Source of the DNA: Dictyobacter formicarum
GTDB taxonomy: Bacteria > Chloroflexota > Ktedonobacteria > Ktedonobacterales > Ktedonobacteraceae
Assembly (NCBI RefSeq): GCF_016587435.1
Contig: NZ_BNJJ01000054.1
Location: forward strand, 1 to 9,175
Direction: 5' to 3'
Length of the DNA stretch: 9,175 nt
This document shows, piece after piece, positions 1 to 6,958 of the stretch. The notes under the pieces are model-generated. The model was given only the letters and a program-made list of their open reading frames with translations, was not told the origin of the DNA and did no database searches. Numbering within the stretch: the first letter of the stretch is position 1; each line of letters starts with the position of its first letter. Both the position numbers and the translations under genes were made by a program.

Positions 1-1741
1 GGGCCTGGCCTTCGTCGAAGAAGGAGTGGAAAGCCGTGAGCGTGCGCCCCTGGCTGAAGCGTAGCGGATACTGCTCGCCTGCTGGTGCGGTATAGGTGGG
101 CAGGGGAGGGAGGCCTGCCTGCCGGGCGCGCTCGCTCCAGAACTCGATCTTCTGGGATGGCGTGTGGAACTTGTGGTCCTGGTAGGCGATGTGCGAGAGG
201 CCGTTCTTCGGCCAGTAGCCGCCACGGCGGCGCATCTCCTCTACCGTCAGGGGCTGGCCGTCTGCCGTCTTTTGCGCGGCCAGCAGGGAGTTGACATAGG
301 CTTCTTCGTCCTGCCAGGGGAAGACGTTGTCTATGCCGAGCTTCTCGGATAGCTGGCGCAGGATGGTGATCAGGGAACGGCACTCGCCTTCTGGCTCGAG
401 AGCTTTCTCCATCAGGTAGATATGGGTGGCCGTCTGCTTCAGACCGATACTTTCCAACCAGGCGGTAGCGGGCAGCACCAGGTCGGCATAGCGCCGGCTG
501 GTTTCGTTCATGAAGAGATCGTAGGAAACGATCAGCCGGGTGCGCGCCAGGCCGCGCGCGACATCGTTGCTATCGGCAAAGGAGGAGAGCATGTTGCTGC
601 CGAGCAGGAGCAGTACGTCCAGCTGGCCGTTGGCCAGGGCCTCGGCGATGCTTGACATATGGCTGGGGATCGCCGCCTCGTCTGGCAATTTCGGCGTGAT
701 GTCCGCCAGCACATTGGCGTAGCCAACGCTTTCCGGCGCGGCCCCATGGCGCTGTCCCAGGCCACCGCCGGCAATACCCAGTTGTCCGGTCAGGGCGGGC
801 AGACAAGGGATGGCTCGGGCCGGCTCCCAGCCGTGCTGGTGCTTAAAGATAGAACTGCCGCCCAGCACGATGACCGCCGGCGTCTGCGTGGCGTAGCGCC
901 GCGCCAGCTCGCGAATACGCTCCGGCTCAATTCTGGTGATGGCACTGGCCCACTCCGGCGTATACTGCTGCACATGATCGGCAAACGACTCAAAGCCGAG
1001 CGTATGCTGGTCAATGAATTCCTGGTTATGCAGTCCCTCTTGTATGATCACGTGTGCCATTGCCAGCGCGAGCGCCGCGTCGCTACCGGGAGGGAGCAGG
1101 ATGACCTCGTCGGCATGGGCTGAGACCTCGGTGCGACGAGTGTCGATCTGGATCACATAAGCGCCGCGCTTGCGGGCCGCGATCAGGTGCGGCGCCAGGT
1201 CCGGCTGGCTGGCCAGGGTCGCGCCCCACAGCATGATTGTCTGCGAGTTCGCCGCCATATCCTCCTTGGTGTTGGTTTTGATCGTCCCGGTCAGGCCCAA
1301 ACCATAGCCACCCATGGCCCAGCACACAATCGAGGTTATCCAGTTCTGAAAGCCACCCAGCATCCCGAAGCGCGTCAGCAACGTATTGGCAGTGGGTCCC
1401 GTCGTCCCGATGCCATGTCCGCGCCAGAGCCCCACACGCTCCGGCCGTGTCTGCTGGATCGACCCAACGATCATCGCATACGCCTCATCCCACGAACACG
1501 GCTCCCAGCGATCCTCTCCACGCTCACCGACGCGACGCAATGGCCGCAGCAATCGTTTAGGATTATCAAAAATCTCCTGCGTGGCCCGTCCCCGAATGCA
1601 CAGGAAACCGCGACTATCCGGATTCTGCGTATCACCTTTAAGCGAGATTAGCTTGTTCTGCTCAACCTCGACCTTCATTCCACACTGCGTTGGAATACAA
1701 TTCATCGGACACATAGTTGTAACCTGGCGCTTACCAATCAT
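1..1741 (-). CDS. Molybdopterin-dependent oxidoreductase (DMSO reductase/formate dehydrogenase superfamily), C-terminus off the left edge
   Basis: Large subunit of a bis-MGD molybdenum or tungsten enzyme that moves electrons to or from an undetermined substrate through a 4Fe-4S cluster. The frame is open from ATG 1741 to the window edge, giving 580 residues. The N-terminal cluster-binding segment has Cys11, Cys15, Cys20 (CPMNCIPTQC) and Cys48 (GFLCIRG). Phe131-Gln-Asn-Trp followed by Cys140 (IVCWAMGG) sits where superfamily members carry the metal-ligand Cys, so Cys140 is a candidate Mo/W ligand. The GSNML motif, the DLVLPATAWLES stretch and a closing PLRFSQGRTLTAFHS, which begins the MGD-binding C-terminal domain, are family-typical; about 100 residues appear to be missing. 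The start is supported by an AGGGGGAG ribosome-binding site 6-7 nt upstream. No twin-arginine signal precedes the cluster motif, so it is probably cytoplasmic. The substrate cannot be read from the sequence. The gene is divergent from the PhzF-like gene. Confidence 0.9.
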   Translation of the reverse strand, partial: MIGKRQVTTMCPMNCIPTQCGMKVEVEQNKLISLKGDTQNPDSRGFLCIRGRATQEIFDNPKRLLRPLRRVGERGEDRWEPCSWDEAYAMIVGSIQQTRPERVGLWRGHGIGTTGPTANTLLTRFGMLGGFQNWITSIVCWAMGGYGLGLTGTIKTNTKEDMAANSQTIMLWGATLASQPDLAPHLIAARKRGAYVIQIDTRRTEVSAHADEVILLPPGSDAALALAMAHVIIQEGLHNQEFIDQHTLGFESFADHVQQYTPEWASAITRIEPERIRELARRYATQTPAVIVLGGSSIFKHQHGWEPARAIPCLPALTGQLGIAGGGLGQRHGAAPESVGYANVLADITPKLPDEAAIPSHMSSIAEALANGQLDVLLLLGSNMLSSFADSNDVARGLARTRLIVSYDLFMNETSRRYADLVLPATAWLESIGLKQTATHIYLMEKALEPEGECRSLITILRQLSEKLGIDNVFPWQDEEAYVNSLLAAQKTADGQPLTVEEMRRRGGYWPKNGLSHIAYQDHKFHTPSQKIEFWSERARQAGLPPLPTYTAPAGEQYPLRFSQGRTLTAFHSFFDEGQA

Positions 1742-2096
1742 GCGACGCTCCCCCTATGTTAGTGCAAACATATCAATCATCTTCTATGCTCAAGCATACC
1801 AGATCAACCTCGTTCCTTCCAGCGCCCTTGCAGGATCTTTTGCATCCTTAGTCCTTAAAAAGATCCATAGTGAACTGCAGCGCACGTGCCGTGGCACACA
1901 TTCTGGACCACATAAAAAAGTTAGGAGAGGCGTGCGTTCTGTTATCACAAAATGATGTTACACTGGAAATGCAAAGCAAGCAAACCTGGAAAGCTATACG
2001 AGATCTTGCGCATTTCCAATGACAAGGGAACAGGATGACCAGGATGTCATTACTGCATGAAATGAGCCGTCGTAAGTCAAGAGAAAGCAGAAACTG
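1742..2096. other. Divergent intergenic region between the oxidoreductase and the PhzF-family gene
   Basis: This 355-nt spacer should carry the promoters of both flanking genes. On the minus strand, an extended -10-like TGGTATGCT overlaps the 1785-1798 palindrome. No convincing -35/-10 pair is visible for the plus-strand gene. The only protein-like reading is a 43-codon frame from GTG 1891 to TGA 2022 (starts VAHILDHIKKL, ends IRDLAHFQ). It has no ribosome-binding site and no recognisable family, so it may be a decayed fragment or chance. The longer frames crossing this region are read-throughs from the overlapping oxidoreductase gene and do not look like protein. Confidence 0.5.
1785..1798. 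promoter_or_regulatory. Perfect 14-bp palindrome, candidate operator of the oxidoreductase gene
   Basis: TATGCT-CA-AGCATA is a perfect 6+2+6 dyad lying 44-57 nt upstream of the oxidoreductase start. On the minus strand its first half is the TATGCT of an extended -10-like element preceded by TGG, so a protein bound here would cover the promoter. This is inferred from position and symmetry only; no regulator gene is adjacent. Confidence 0.35.
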
Positions 2097-3011
2097 ATGA
2101 AAGAACAAGGTATTCGTTTCTACATAGTTGATGTCTTTGCGCAAGAACCACTAAGCGGAAATCCGCTCGCTCTGGTGGTGAATGCGCAGGACCTGAGTCA
2201 GTCGACCATGCAGCAGATCGCGCGCGAGTTTAACCAGTCGGAGACCACCTTTCTACTCCCTTCGACCAGGCAGGAAGCCAATTGGCGTCTACGTTCATTT
2301 ACCCCGGCAGGCATTGAGGTCAAAGGTGCTGGTCATAATGCGTTGGGGGCATGGTGGTGGTTGGCCGAATCAGGCCAACTGGAGTTGTCCGGGCCTCAGA
2401 CCGTTTTTCAACAGGAGATAGGGGAACAGGTCCTATCAGTGGAAGTGTTGGCGGAAAAAAGAAAAGAGGAAGTACCGTGGCAACCGACCACTATTGGGAT
2501 GAGACAGACGGTACCATCATTTGGAGCCATCCATAAAGATCCAGGGGCGTTGGCGGCAGCGCTTGGTCTAGAGGCTGCCGATCTGTCTGTAGAGGGTTTA
2601 CCTGCGCAGGTCGTTTCCACAGGGGCAGCACATCTGCTTGTACCAGTGCAGAGCCGTGAAGCAATAAGGCGCGTTCAACCAGATGCGAAACGTTTGTATC
2701 AACACCTTCACTCAGTTGGTGGGCAAGGCTGCTATCTGTTTAGCCTGGACACGGTTGATCCGGTTGCCGCAGCCCATACACGCTTCTTCAACCCCACGGA
2801 GGGGATTGTCGAAGATCCAGCTACGGGAACAGCGGCTGGCCCACTCGCCTGCTATCTTGCGAAGTATGGCCGCATCAGTTCTTCGGTGGTGATGATTGAG
2901 CAGGGTTATGAGCTGATGCGGCCAAGCCGTATTGAGATACGCTTGCATGGCGATGAGGTGCGTATCTTTGGCGCTGGTGTGACAGTAGCTGAAGGCGTGC
3001 TACGGCTCTAA
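2097..3011 (+). CDS. PhzF-family isomerase (phenazine biosynthesis PhzF-like, DAP-epimerase fold)
   Basis: A cytosolic 304-residue protein of the PhzF/YddE family, whose members catalyse cofactor-independent proton-shift isomerisation with two similar alpha/beta lobes facing one active site. Seen here: the N-terminal strand IVDVFAQEPLSGNPLALV (residues 10-27); Glu49 in QSETTF, matching the catalytic Glu45 of PhzF; FTPAGIEVKGAGHNALGA (68-85), corresponding to the usual 'tp..E...cGHatl' motif; and in the second lobe EDPATGTAAGPLACYL (239-254), the family signature. Length is normal for the family. The start at 2097 gives the typical N-terminus; its ribosome-binding site is weak (GAGAAAG). The rest of a phenazine pathway is absent, so the true substrate is unknown; most YddE-like homologues are uncharacterised. 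The gene stands alone and ends at a hairpin 18 nt downstream. Confidence 0.9.
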   Translation: MKEQGIRFYIVDVFAQEPLSGNPLALVVNAQDLSQSTMQQIAREFNQSETTFLLPSTRQEANWRLRSFTPAGIEVKGAGHNALGAWWWLAESGQLELSGPQTVFQQEIGEQVLSVEVLAEKRKEEVPWQPTTIGMRQTVPSFGAIHKDPGALAAALGLEAADLSVEGLPAQVVSTGAAHLLVPVQSREAIRRVQPDAKRLYQHLHSVGGQGCYLFSLDTVDPVAAAHTRFFNPTEGIVEDPATGTAAGPLACYLAKYGRISSSVVMIEQGYELMRPSRIEIRLHGDEVRIFGAGVTVAEGVLRL

Positions 3012-3028
3012 TTGCGTGAAAGGAGCCA

Positions 3029-3056
3029 CACGCTTCCCATGGTTATGGGAAGCGTG
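3029..3056. terminator. 12-bp hairpin between convergent genes (terminator)
   Basis: CACGCTTCCCAT-GGTT-ATGGGAAGCGTG is a perfect 12-bp stem with a tetraloop, placed in the 55-nt gap between the PhzF-like stop and the stop of the minus-strand gene. On the plus strand it is followed by AATGCCCCTTTTATT, a modest T-run. The minus-strand side has only a short T-rich stretch. It is best read as the terminator of the PhzF-like gene that probably also blocks convergent transcription. Confidence 0.75.
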
Positions 3057-3066
3057 AATGCCCCTT

Positions 3067-3729
3067 TTATTCACCCTGCTGCCAGGCATAGGTGGTGTCG
3101 GGCTTGACGTTGGGTGAGTTGTAAGCCAGGGTAACAAGAGTATGGGCCTTCAATACGATATTGTGGAAATCGCCGTTGTAGGGCTTGCCATCAACATAGG
3201 CCTGCCAGCCGGCGCCCTTGTCTAGCTGATAAGGATACTGCAGATTCGAGAAGCGCTGGCTCCATATCTGGGTGAAGTCGCCCAGGGTGTAGTTTTTCTG
3301 GGTGGGCGATTCAATGTGGATAACGCCGGTGGTATCGTGGGTATGTAGCCAATAGATACAGGATTGGTCGCTGGCAATGCCGATGGCCTGTGGCACCGAC
3401 ACCGCCTTTCCATCGATGTATATCGATAAATGGGCGTGAATGTGGTAGGCTAGCTGCTCTTGAGAATCGCAGGAAATACCATTCAACGGAGCGTAAGGAC
3501 CTGAACTCGAACTGCTGCTAGTCTGACTGCTGGTACTGGTACTGCCGCCCGTTGGACGATTAGCAAACCAGATAAAGGCGCCAATGATAACAACCACCAG
3601 CGCAATTGCGCTAATGACGATAATATTAGTTGTACGCTTGCGCTTGAGTTCACGCAGACGCTCCGCCTCGCGGCGTTGTTGTTTCTCGAGGCGATCCTGC
3701 TTGACGCGCCGAGGTTGTGTCTTACTCAT
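3067..3729 (-). CDS. Single-pass membrane-anchored protein with a histidine-rich extracytoplasmic domain (HxHxH / HTHD), function unknown
   Basis: A 220-residue protein in three parts. Residues 1-34 are highly basic and helical (Arg/Lys/Glu-rich, coiled-coil-like) and should stay in the cytoplasm. Residues 35-56 form one hydrophobic segment (NIIVISAIALVVVIIGAFIW). Residues 60-77 are a Gly/Ser/Thr linker. The outer domain (about 80-218) holds His96-x-His98-x-His100 (AYHIHAHLSIYIDG), then Cys124 and LHTHD (His129, His131, Asp132), then GVIHIE (His138). A further Cys87 could pair with Cys124 as a disulfide. I have seen this HIHAHL...LHTHD...IHIE pattern in uncharacterised proteins of Chloroflexota and Actinobacteria. 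The clustered His/Asp suggest metal binding, possibly copper or zinc, but this is inference. The start ATG has a weak GAAAG ribosome-binding site. It is transcribed alone, towards the PhzF-like gene. Confidence 0.85.
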   Translation of the reverse strand: MSKTQPRRVKQDRLEKQQRREAERLRELKRKRTTNIIVISAIALVVVIIGAFIWFANRPTGGSTSTSSQTSSSSSSGPYAPLNGISCDSQEQLAYHIHAHLSIYIDGKAVSVPQAIGIASDQSCIYWLHTHDTTGVIHIESPTQKNYTLGDFTQIWSQRFSNLQYPYQLDKGAGWQAYVDGKPYNGDFHNIVLKAHTLVTLAYNSPNVKPDTTYAWQQGE

Positions 3730-3976
3730 GCTTATCTGTCTTTCATAGGGAAATTAAAATACTAGTATATACCAATGTGTAAGGCGAAAAAATCAAAAAA
3801 CGACCACAATAATTGTAAAAAAATTTTAAAAGCGGGATAAAAAGCCACTCTATGTATACTATTGTGATCGCTTCTTGTAAAATTGCCCATCTACACTAGA
3901 ATCCGCCAGATCAAAAAAATTAAGGTGTACAATGAGAAGCGCATATTTACACAATACACACTTCTAAATACCCAGG

Positions 3977-4004
3977 GTGTATAACGTTTCCCTGTATTAT
4001 ACAC
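3977..4004. repeat. Inverted repeat GTGTATAA-N12-TTATACAC
   Basis: Two perfect 8-bp arms separated by 12 nt. The A/T-rich arms and one-helical-turn spacing suit a dimeric repressor site better than a terminator. It lies about 250 nt from one flanking gene and 350 nt from the other, so a target cannot be assigned. Confidence 0.4.
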
Positions 4005-4064
4005 TCAAGAACATGGATATAAAAGTTTCAATCAAAATTCCCAACTTGTTGACCATTCGGAACT

Positions 4065-4090
4065 TCTTAAAGTCTAATCTTAAAGTCTAA
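4065..4090. repeat. Tandem direct repeat, 13 bp x 2
   Basis: TCTTAAAGTCTAA occurs twice head to tail with no mismatch. Two copies could come from slippage or be a paired protein-binding site; nothing else in the spacer repeats it. Confidence 0.6.
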
Positions 4091-4357
4091 AAGGTGCTGC
4101 TTCATTGTCGATCAGGCACAGTTGGTTGGCCGTACTGAAAATGCCCAGCCTTACTACTGAATGGCATGATACGTATATGTAAGTAGTCGTTTTTGTGTGC
4201 CAATACTAGTAGTTGAACGCGATTTAAACCGGTCTATGTCCTGTCGCAAGTGTGCGAATGGTCGAGACGAGTCAATAAGAGACCTGGCAACCAACAATTA
4301 TTCACGCCTTTTGTCTGTTTTTACATAGAACGATACAAAAAAAGGAGCTGTAGTAGT

Positions 4358-4996
4358 ATGAATATTGCATTATTTGGTGCCACTGGCATGATTGGTCAGC
4401 GTGTGCTGACTGAAGCGCTGCAGCGTAATCACCATGTGACGGTGATTGTGCGCGATCCGGACCGTTTTACGATTGCCCATCAGAACTTGCAGGTGGTCCC
4501 CGGCGATGCGGCCGATCCTGACAGCGTGGCAAAGGCAGTGGCTGGCAACGATGTCGTTATCAGCGCGCTAGGTCCCTCGCCGAAAGATGATCCCGGCAGC
4601 ATGGTTCAACTTACGCGCAGCCTGATCGATGGCGTGCGCCGCGCAGGTGTGAAGCGCCTGATCGCAGTCGGAGGTGCTGGTACCCTGGAGGTTGCTCCTG
4701 GCGTCCAACTAATGAATACACCCGAGTTTCCGGTGAACTGGAAAGACATTGCTCTGGCCCATCGCGACGCTCTGGAGGTCTACAAAACGGTTGACGACCT
4801 GGATTGGACCAATGTTAGCCCAGCCGCATTTATCGCCCCCGGCCAACGCACCGGCAGCTATCGCACAGGCATCGATCAGCTCATCAAAGACGACAAAGGC
4901 GAGAGCCGCATCTCCGCCGAAGACTTTGCGATCGCCCTCCTTGAGGAGGTTGAGCACCCTCGCTTCCCGCGCCAACGCTTCAGCGTTGCCTACTAG
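4358..4996 (+). CDS. NAD(P)-binding Rossmann-fold protein, COG2910/NmrA-like (putative NADH-flavin reductase, atypical SDR)
   Basis: A 212-residue cytosolic oxidoreductase-type protein of the atypical short-chain dehydrogenase group. Residues 1-13 read MNIALFGATGMIG, the glycine-rich nucleotide-binding turn after the first strand, and Arg32 follows the second strand (VTVIVRDPDRF), which favours NADP(H). GDAADPDSV (49-57) and DVVISALGPSP (65-75) are the third and fourth family blocks; GVKRLIAVGGAGTL (97-110) is the next strand. DWTNVSPAAFIAPG (149-162) is the usual C-terminal block. There is no Tyr-x3-Lys catalytic pair, as expected for this subgroup. The frame is open from 4250, but ATG 4358 is the start: it follows AAAGGAG (4341-4347) by 10 nt and begins the Rossmann strand directly. 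No good promoter is visible close upstream. Physiological substrate unknown. Confidence 0.88.
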   Translation: MNIALFGATGMIGQRVLTEALQRNHHVTVIVRDPDRFTIAHQNLQVVPGDAADPDSVAKAVAGNDVVISALGPSPKDDPGSMVQLTRSLIDGVRRAGVKRLIAVGGAGTLEVAPGVQLMNTPEFPVNWKDIALAHRDALEVYKTVDDLDWTNVSPAAFIAPGQRTGSYRTGIDQLIKDDKGESRISAEDFAIALLEEVEHPRFPRQRFSVAY

Positions 4997-5097
4997 GCGT
5001 CCAGGGCTGGCTATCCACATCTTCATAGAGGTCAGCGGGTGCCAAAGAAAAACGTTCCCATGGGATGGCGGCTGCCGTATCGCGAAACGGTAATGAT

Positions 5098-5127
5098 TTG
5101 TCAGGAGGGGATGCGCTGGTGTATAAT
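5098..5127 (+). promoter_or_regulatory. Sigma70/SigA-type promoter of the marR-glycosyltransferase operon
   Basis: A -35 box TTGTCA (5098-5103, 5 of 6 to TTGACA) and a -10 box TATAAT (5122-5127, 6 of 6) are separated by 18 bp. Transcription would start near 5134, giving a leader of about 50 nt. This is the best-looking promoter in the window and correctly oriented for the regulator gene. Confidence 0.75.
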
Positions 5128-5133
5128 TTGGGC

Positions 5134-5153
5134 GGCAAATGATTTGCTTTGCC
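5134..5153. promoter_or_regulatory. Candidate MarR operator at the transcription start
   Basis: GCAAAT-G-ATTTGC (5135-5147) is a perfect 13-bp palindrome. It overlaps a second dyad, GGCAAA (5134-5139) with TTTGCC (5148-5153). Both lie 7-26 nt after the -10 box, over the expected start of transcription. MarR dimers typically bind such A/T-centred palindromes next to their own promoters, so autorepression is likely. The site is predicted only from symmetry and position. Confidence 0.55.
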
Positions 5154-5183
5154 AATTAAGCTTAAAAATGTATGGAGATGGGC

Positions 5184-5678
5184 ATGATGGAGAGAAATAT
5201 TGATGCGGCAGATGCTTTGCGCAGGCTATGCGGTACGGTGATGAAGACAGCACGACAGGAGTTGATGCAGCACCTGAGCGAGGCTGGCTCCGACCTTTCA
5301 CCGCACCAATTTCTGGCGCTTCTAAGTATCAACCGGCACACTTTGACGTTAGGTGAACTGAGTCGCGCCATGGGACTCGATCCCTCAACGCTGGCCCCGA
5401 CGGTTGAGGTTCTGGTGCGCAAGGGCCTGGTTCAGCGCGACCGAGATCCGCAGGATCGTCGACGCACGCCGCTGTCCTTGACGCAGGCAGGTCGCAACCT
5501 GCTGGCACAGGTCACGCGCCAGGACGAGCAGGGACCATTGATCAGCGGCCTGGATGCGCTGGGCGATGAGAAGGCCCGACAGCTCATCGCTCTACTAGAA
5601 GAACTGGTGGCCGCCCTCAATCCCACTCATGATTCCACCCCTACCAATCCCTGCCAGATGCCCATTCATAAAGGATAA
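5184..5678 (+). CDS. MarR-family transcriptional regulator
   Basis: A winged-helix dimeric repressor, 164 residues from ATG 5184. The N-terminal helix (NIDAADALRRLCGTVMKTARQEL) and C-terminal helix (KARQLIALLEELVAAL) form the dimer part. The recognition region is LTLGELSRAMGLDPSTLAPTVEVL, and the wing has the family signature DPQDRRRTPLSLTQAG. Four in-frame ATGs lie at 5172, 5178, 5184 and 5187. Only the latter two have a ribosome-binding site at a workable distance (GGAG, 5174-5177), and I chose 5184. The stop lies 6 nt before the glycosyltransferase start, and that gene's ribosome-binding site is inside the last marR codons, so the two are one operon and probably translationally coupled. 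The gene likely represses its own operon and releases it when a ligand, perhaps a substrate of the glycosyltransferase, binds. Ligand unknown. Confidence 0.9.
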   Translation: MMERNIDAADALRRLCGTVMKTARQELMQHLSEAGSDLSPHQFLALLSINRHTLTLGELSRAMGLDPSTLAPTVEVLVRKGLVQRDRDPQDRRRTPLSLTQAGRNLLAQVTRQDEQGPLISGLDALGDEKARQLIALLEELVAALNPTHDSTPTNPCQMPIHKG

Positions 5679-5684
5679 TCATAA

Positions 5685-6896
5685 ATGACGAAGTATGCTT
5701 TTTTGAATGTTCCTGCTTATGGACACGTCAATCCGACGCTGGCTGTCGCGCATGAGCTTGTTGCGCGTGGCGAGCAGGTTAGCTACTATCTGACCGATAC
5801 GTTTCGCGCCTCGATCGAGGCCACCGGCGCCATTTTCAAGCCCTATCAAATGGCCGAAATGCGCCCACCAGAGGGTGCGGTCCGTCCACAAGGTATTAAT
5901 ATATCCCATCTGCTGGGCATGCTTCTGCGTACAAGTGCTAGCATCTTGCCGCAGGTTCTGGATAGACTGCGCGAGGAGCAGCCGGACTGTATTATCTATG
6001 ATTTTATGTGTCCGGCTGGCTACCTGGCTGCCCAGATTCTGCACATTCCGGCTATCAATCTGCGCCCCAGCTATGTGCCTTCTAAAGAAATGATGAGCCG
6101 GGGGCCGTTCGCGCGAGCGCAGGCACCAGGCGCTGAGATGACTGCTCTGCAGGAGCAGCTGGATGAGCTGTGCGCCAGCTATGGTATCCCGTCCATCCGT
6201 CCCATGGACATCTGGACCCATCACGAGGAGCTGAACATCTGCTTCATTCCACGTGCCTTCCAGCCCGGTGGAGACTCATTAGACGAGCGTTTCGTCTTCG
6301 TTGGCCCCTCTATCTTCATGCGCCAGGATGCGCCAGCGTTTGAGCTCAAACGTGCCGAGGGCCAACCGACGCTCTATATCTCGCTGGGTACCGTGATGAA
6401 CAATCGGCCAGACTTTTTCCGCCTCTGCTTTGAGGCCTTCGCGCACCAGCCCTGGCATGTCGTGATGGCCCATGGCACACGCCTGGATATGGCCGCGCTG
6501 GGTCCCGTACCGGAAAACTTCCAGGTCGCTCCCTACCTTCCTCAGCTGGAAGTACTGCAGCAGACCAGCGTGTTTATCACCCACGGTGGCATGAATAGTA
6601 CGATGGAAAGCCTGTTTTATGGTGTGCCACTGATCGTGGTGCCGCAGCAGCCCGAGCAGGCCCTTACCGGCCAGCGCGTCAGCGAACTGGGCCTGGGAAC
6701 CGCTCTCAAGTCCGACGAGCTCAGCACAATCGTGCTGCAGCAGGCCGTTGCCCGCGTGAGCAGCGATCCCGCGATTCGCGCCAACGTTCAGGCCATGCAA
6801 CAGACCGTACGCAACTGCGGCGGCTACCGCCAGGCCGTCGACGCCATCACCAACTTCGCCGCCACCCATCCCAGAAACAGCACAACCCTGGCCTGA
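5685..6896 (+). CDS. Macrolide-type (MGT) GT1 glycosyltransferase
   Basis: A 403-residue GT-B fold UDP-sugar glycosyltransferase of the MGT/YjiC/OleD group, which adds a sugar to macrolides, flavonoids or other small hydrophobic acceptors in the cytoplasm. The N-terminal acceptor domain begins FLNVPAYGHVNPTLAVAHEL; His14 is the conserved catalytic base and Asp106 (IIYDFMCP) its likely partner. The C-terminal donor domain starts at TLYISLGTV (229-237) and carries the signature ITHGGMNSTMESLFYGVPLI (298-317) and PQQPEQ (320-325), which contact the nucleotide sugar. Length is normal for the family. The start has an AAAGGA ribosome-binding site 9 nt upstream, within the end of marR. Pairing with a MarR regulator fits inducible inactivation of a toxic natural product, but the acceptor cannot be read from sequence and a role in making a glycosylated metabolite is also possible. 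Confidence 0.93.
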   Translation: MTKYAFLNVPAYGHVNPTLAVAHELVARGEQVSYYLTDTFRASIEATGAIFKPYQMAEMRPPEGAVRPQGINISHLLGMLLRTSASILPQVLDRLREEQPDCIIYDFMCPAGYLAAQILHIPAINLRPSYVPSKEMMSRGPFARAQAPGAEMTALQEQLDELCASYGIPSIRPMDIWTHHEELNICFIPRAFQPGGDSLDERFVFVGPSIFMRQDAPAFELKRAEGQPTLYISLGTVMNNRPDFFRLCFEAFAHQPWHVVMAHGTRLDMAALGPVPENFQVAPYLPQLEVLQQTSVFITHGGMNSTMESLFYGVPLIVVPQQPEQALTGQRVSELGLGTALKSDELSTIVLQQAVARVSSDPAIRANVQAMQQTVRNCGGYRQAVDAITNFAATHPRNSTTLA

Positions 6897-6914
6897 TCCA
6901 ACCAACCTCAAGAC

Positions 6915-6958
6915 GCATAGGGGGAGGCATTCTCATACTAGAACGTCGCTCCCTATGC
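6915..6958. terminator. Hairpin after the glycosyltransferase, weak terminator candidate
   Basis: GCATAGGG (6915-6922) pairs with CCCTATGC (6951-6958) across 28 nt, and AG/CT pairs can extend it past a two-G bulge. It lies 18 nt after the stop codon, but no T-run follows, so it is not a standard intrinsic terminator. Its CATAGG...CCTATG tips resemble the ends of the repeat element starting at 7053, so it could instead be a relic of that family. Confidence 0.3.

Larger units (their letters stand above)
3730..4357. other. AT-rich intergenic region, no gene seen
   Basis: This 628-nt spacer between two divergently read genes is clearly richer in A/T than its neighbours and has no protein-like frame. 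It holds an 8-bp inverted repeat around 3977-4004, a perfect tandem 13-mer at 4065-4090, and poly-A stretches near 3787-3835. A TATACT hexamer on the minus strand (3764-3769) is a possible -10 box for the His-rich protein gene, but no good -35 lies 16-19 nt away. The frame reading into the Rossmann gene from 4250 is an upstream extension and not a separate gene. Confidence 0.5.

Noticed and set aside
659..1123. Plus-strand frames of 60-190 codons within 85-1955
   Set aside because: They are antisense shadows of the minus-strand molybdopterin oxidoreductase, whose frame is continuous and carries all family motifs.
3758..4211. AATACTAGTA found twice (3758-3767 and 4202-4211) as ends of an element
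   Set aside because: Only 10 nt, A/T-rich, and direct; nothing else links the two positions, so chance is sufficient.
4250..4357. Longer N-terminus for the Rossmann-fold protein
   Set aside because: The extra 36 residues do not belong to the fold, and ATG 4358 has its own AAAGGAG site and starts the first strand directly.
5055..5089. TCCCATGGGA palindrome and a CCGT...ACGG hairpin after the Rossmann gene as terminator
   Set aside because: Short or imperfect stems with no T-run; not enough to call a terminator.
5679..6911. Minus-strand frames of 181 and 210 codons opposite the glycosyltransferase
   Set aside because: They are antisense to a gene with clear GT1 motifs, and their peptides look like reverse-complement artefacts of GC-rich coding sequence.
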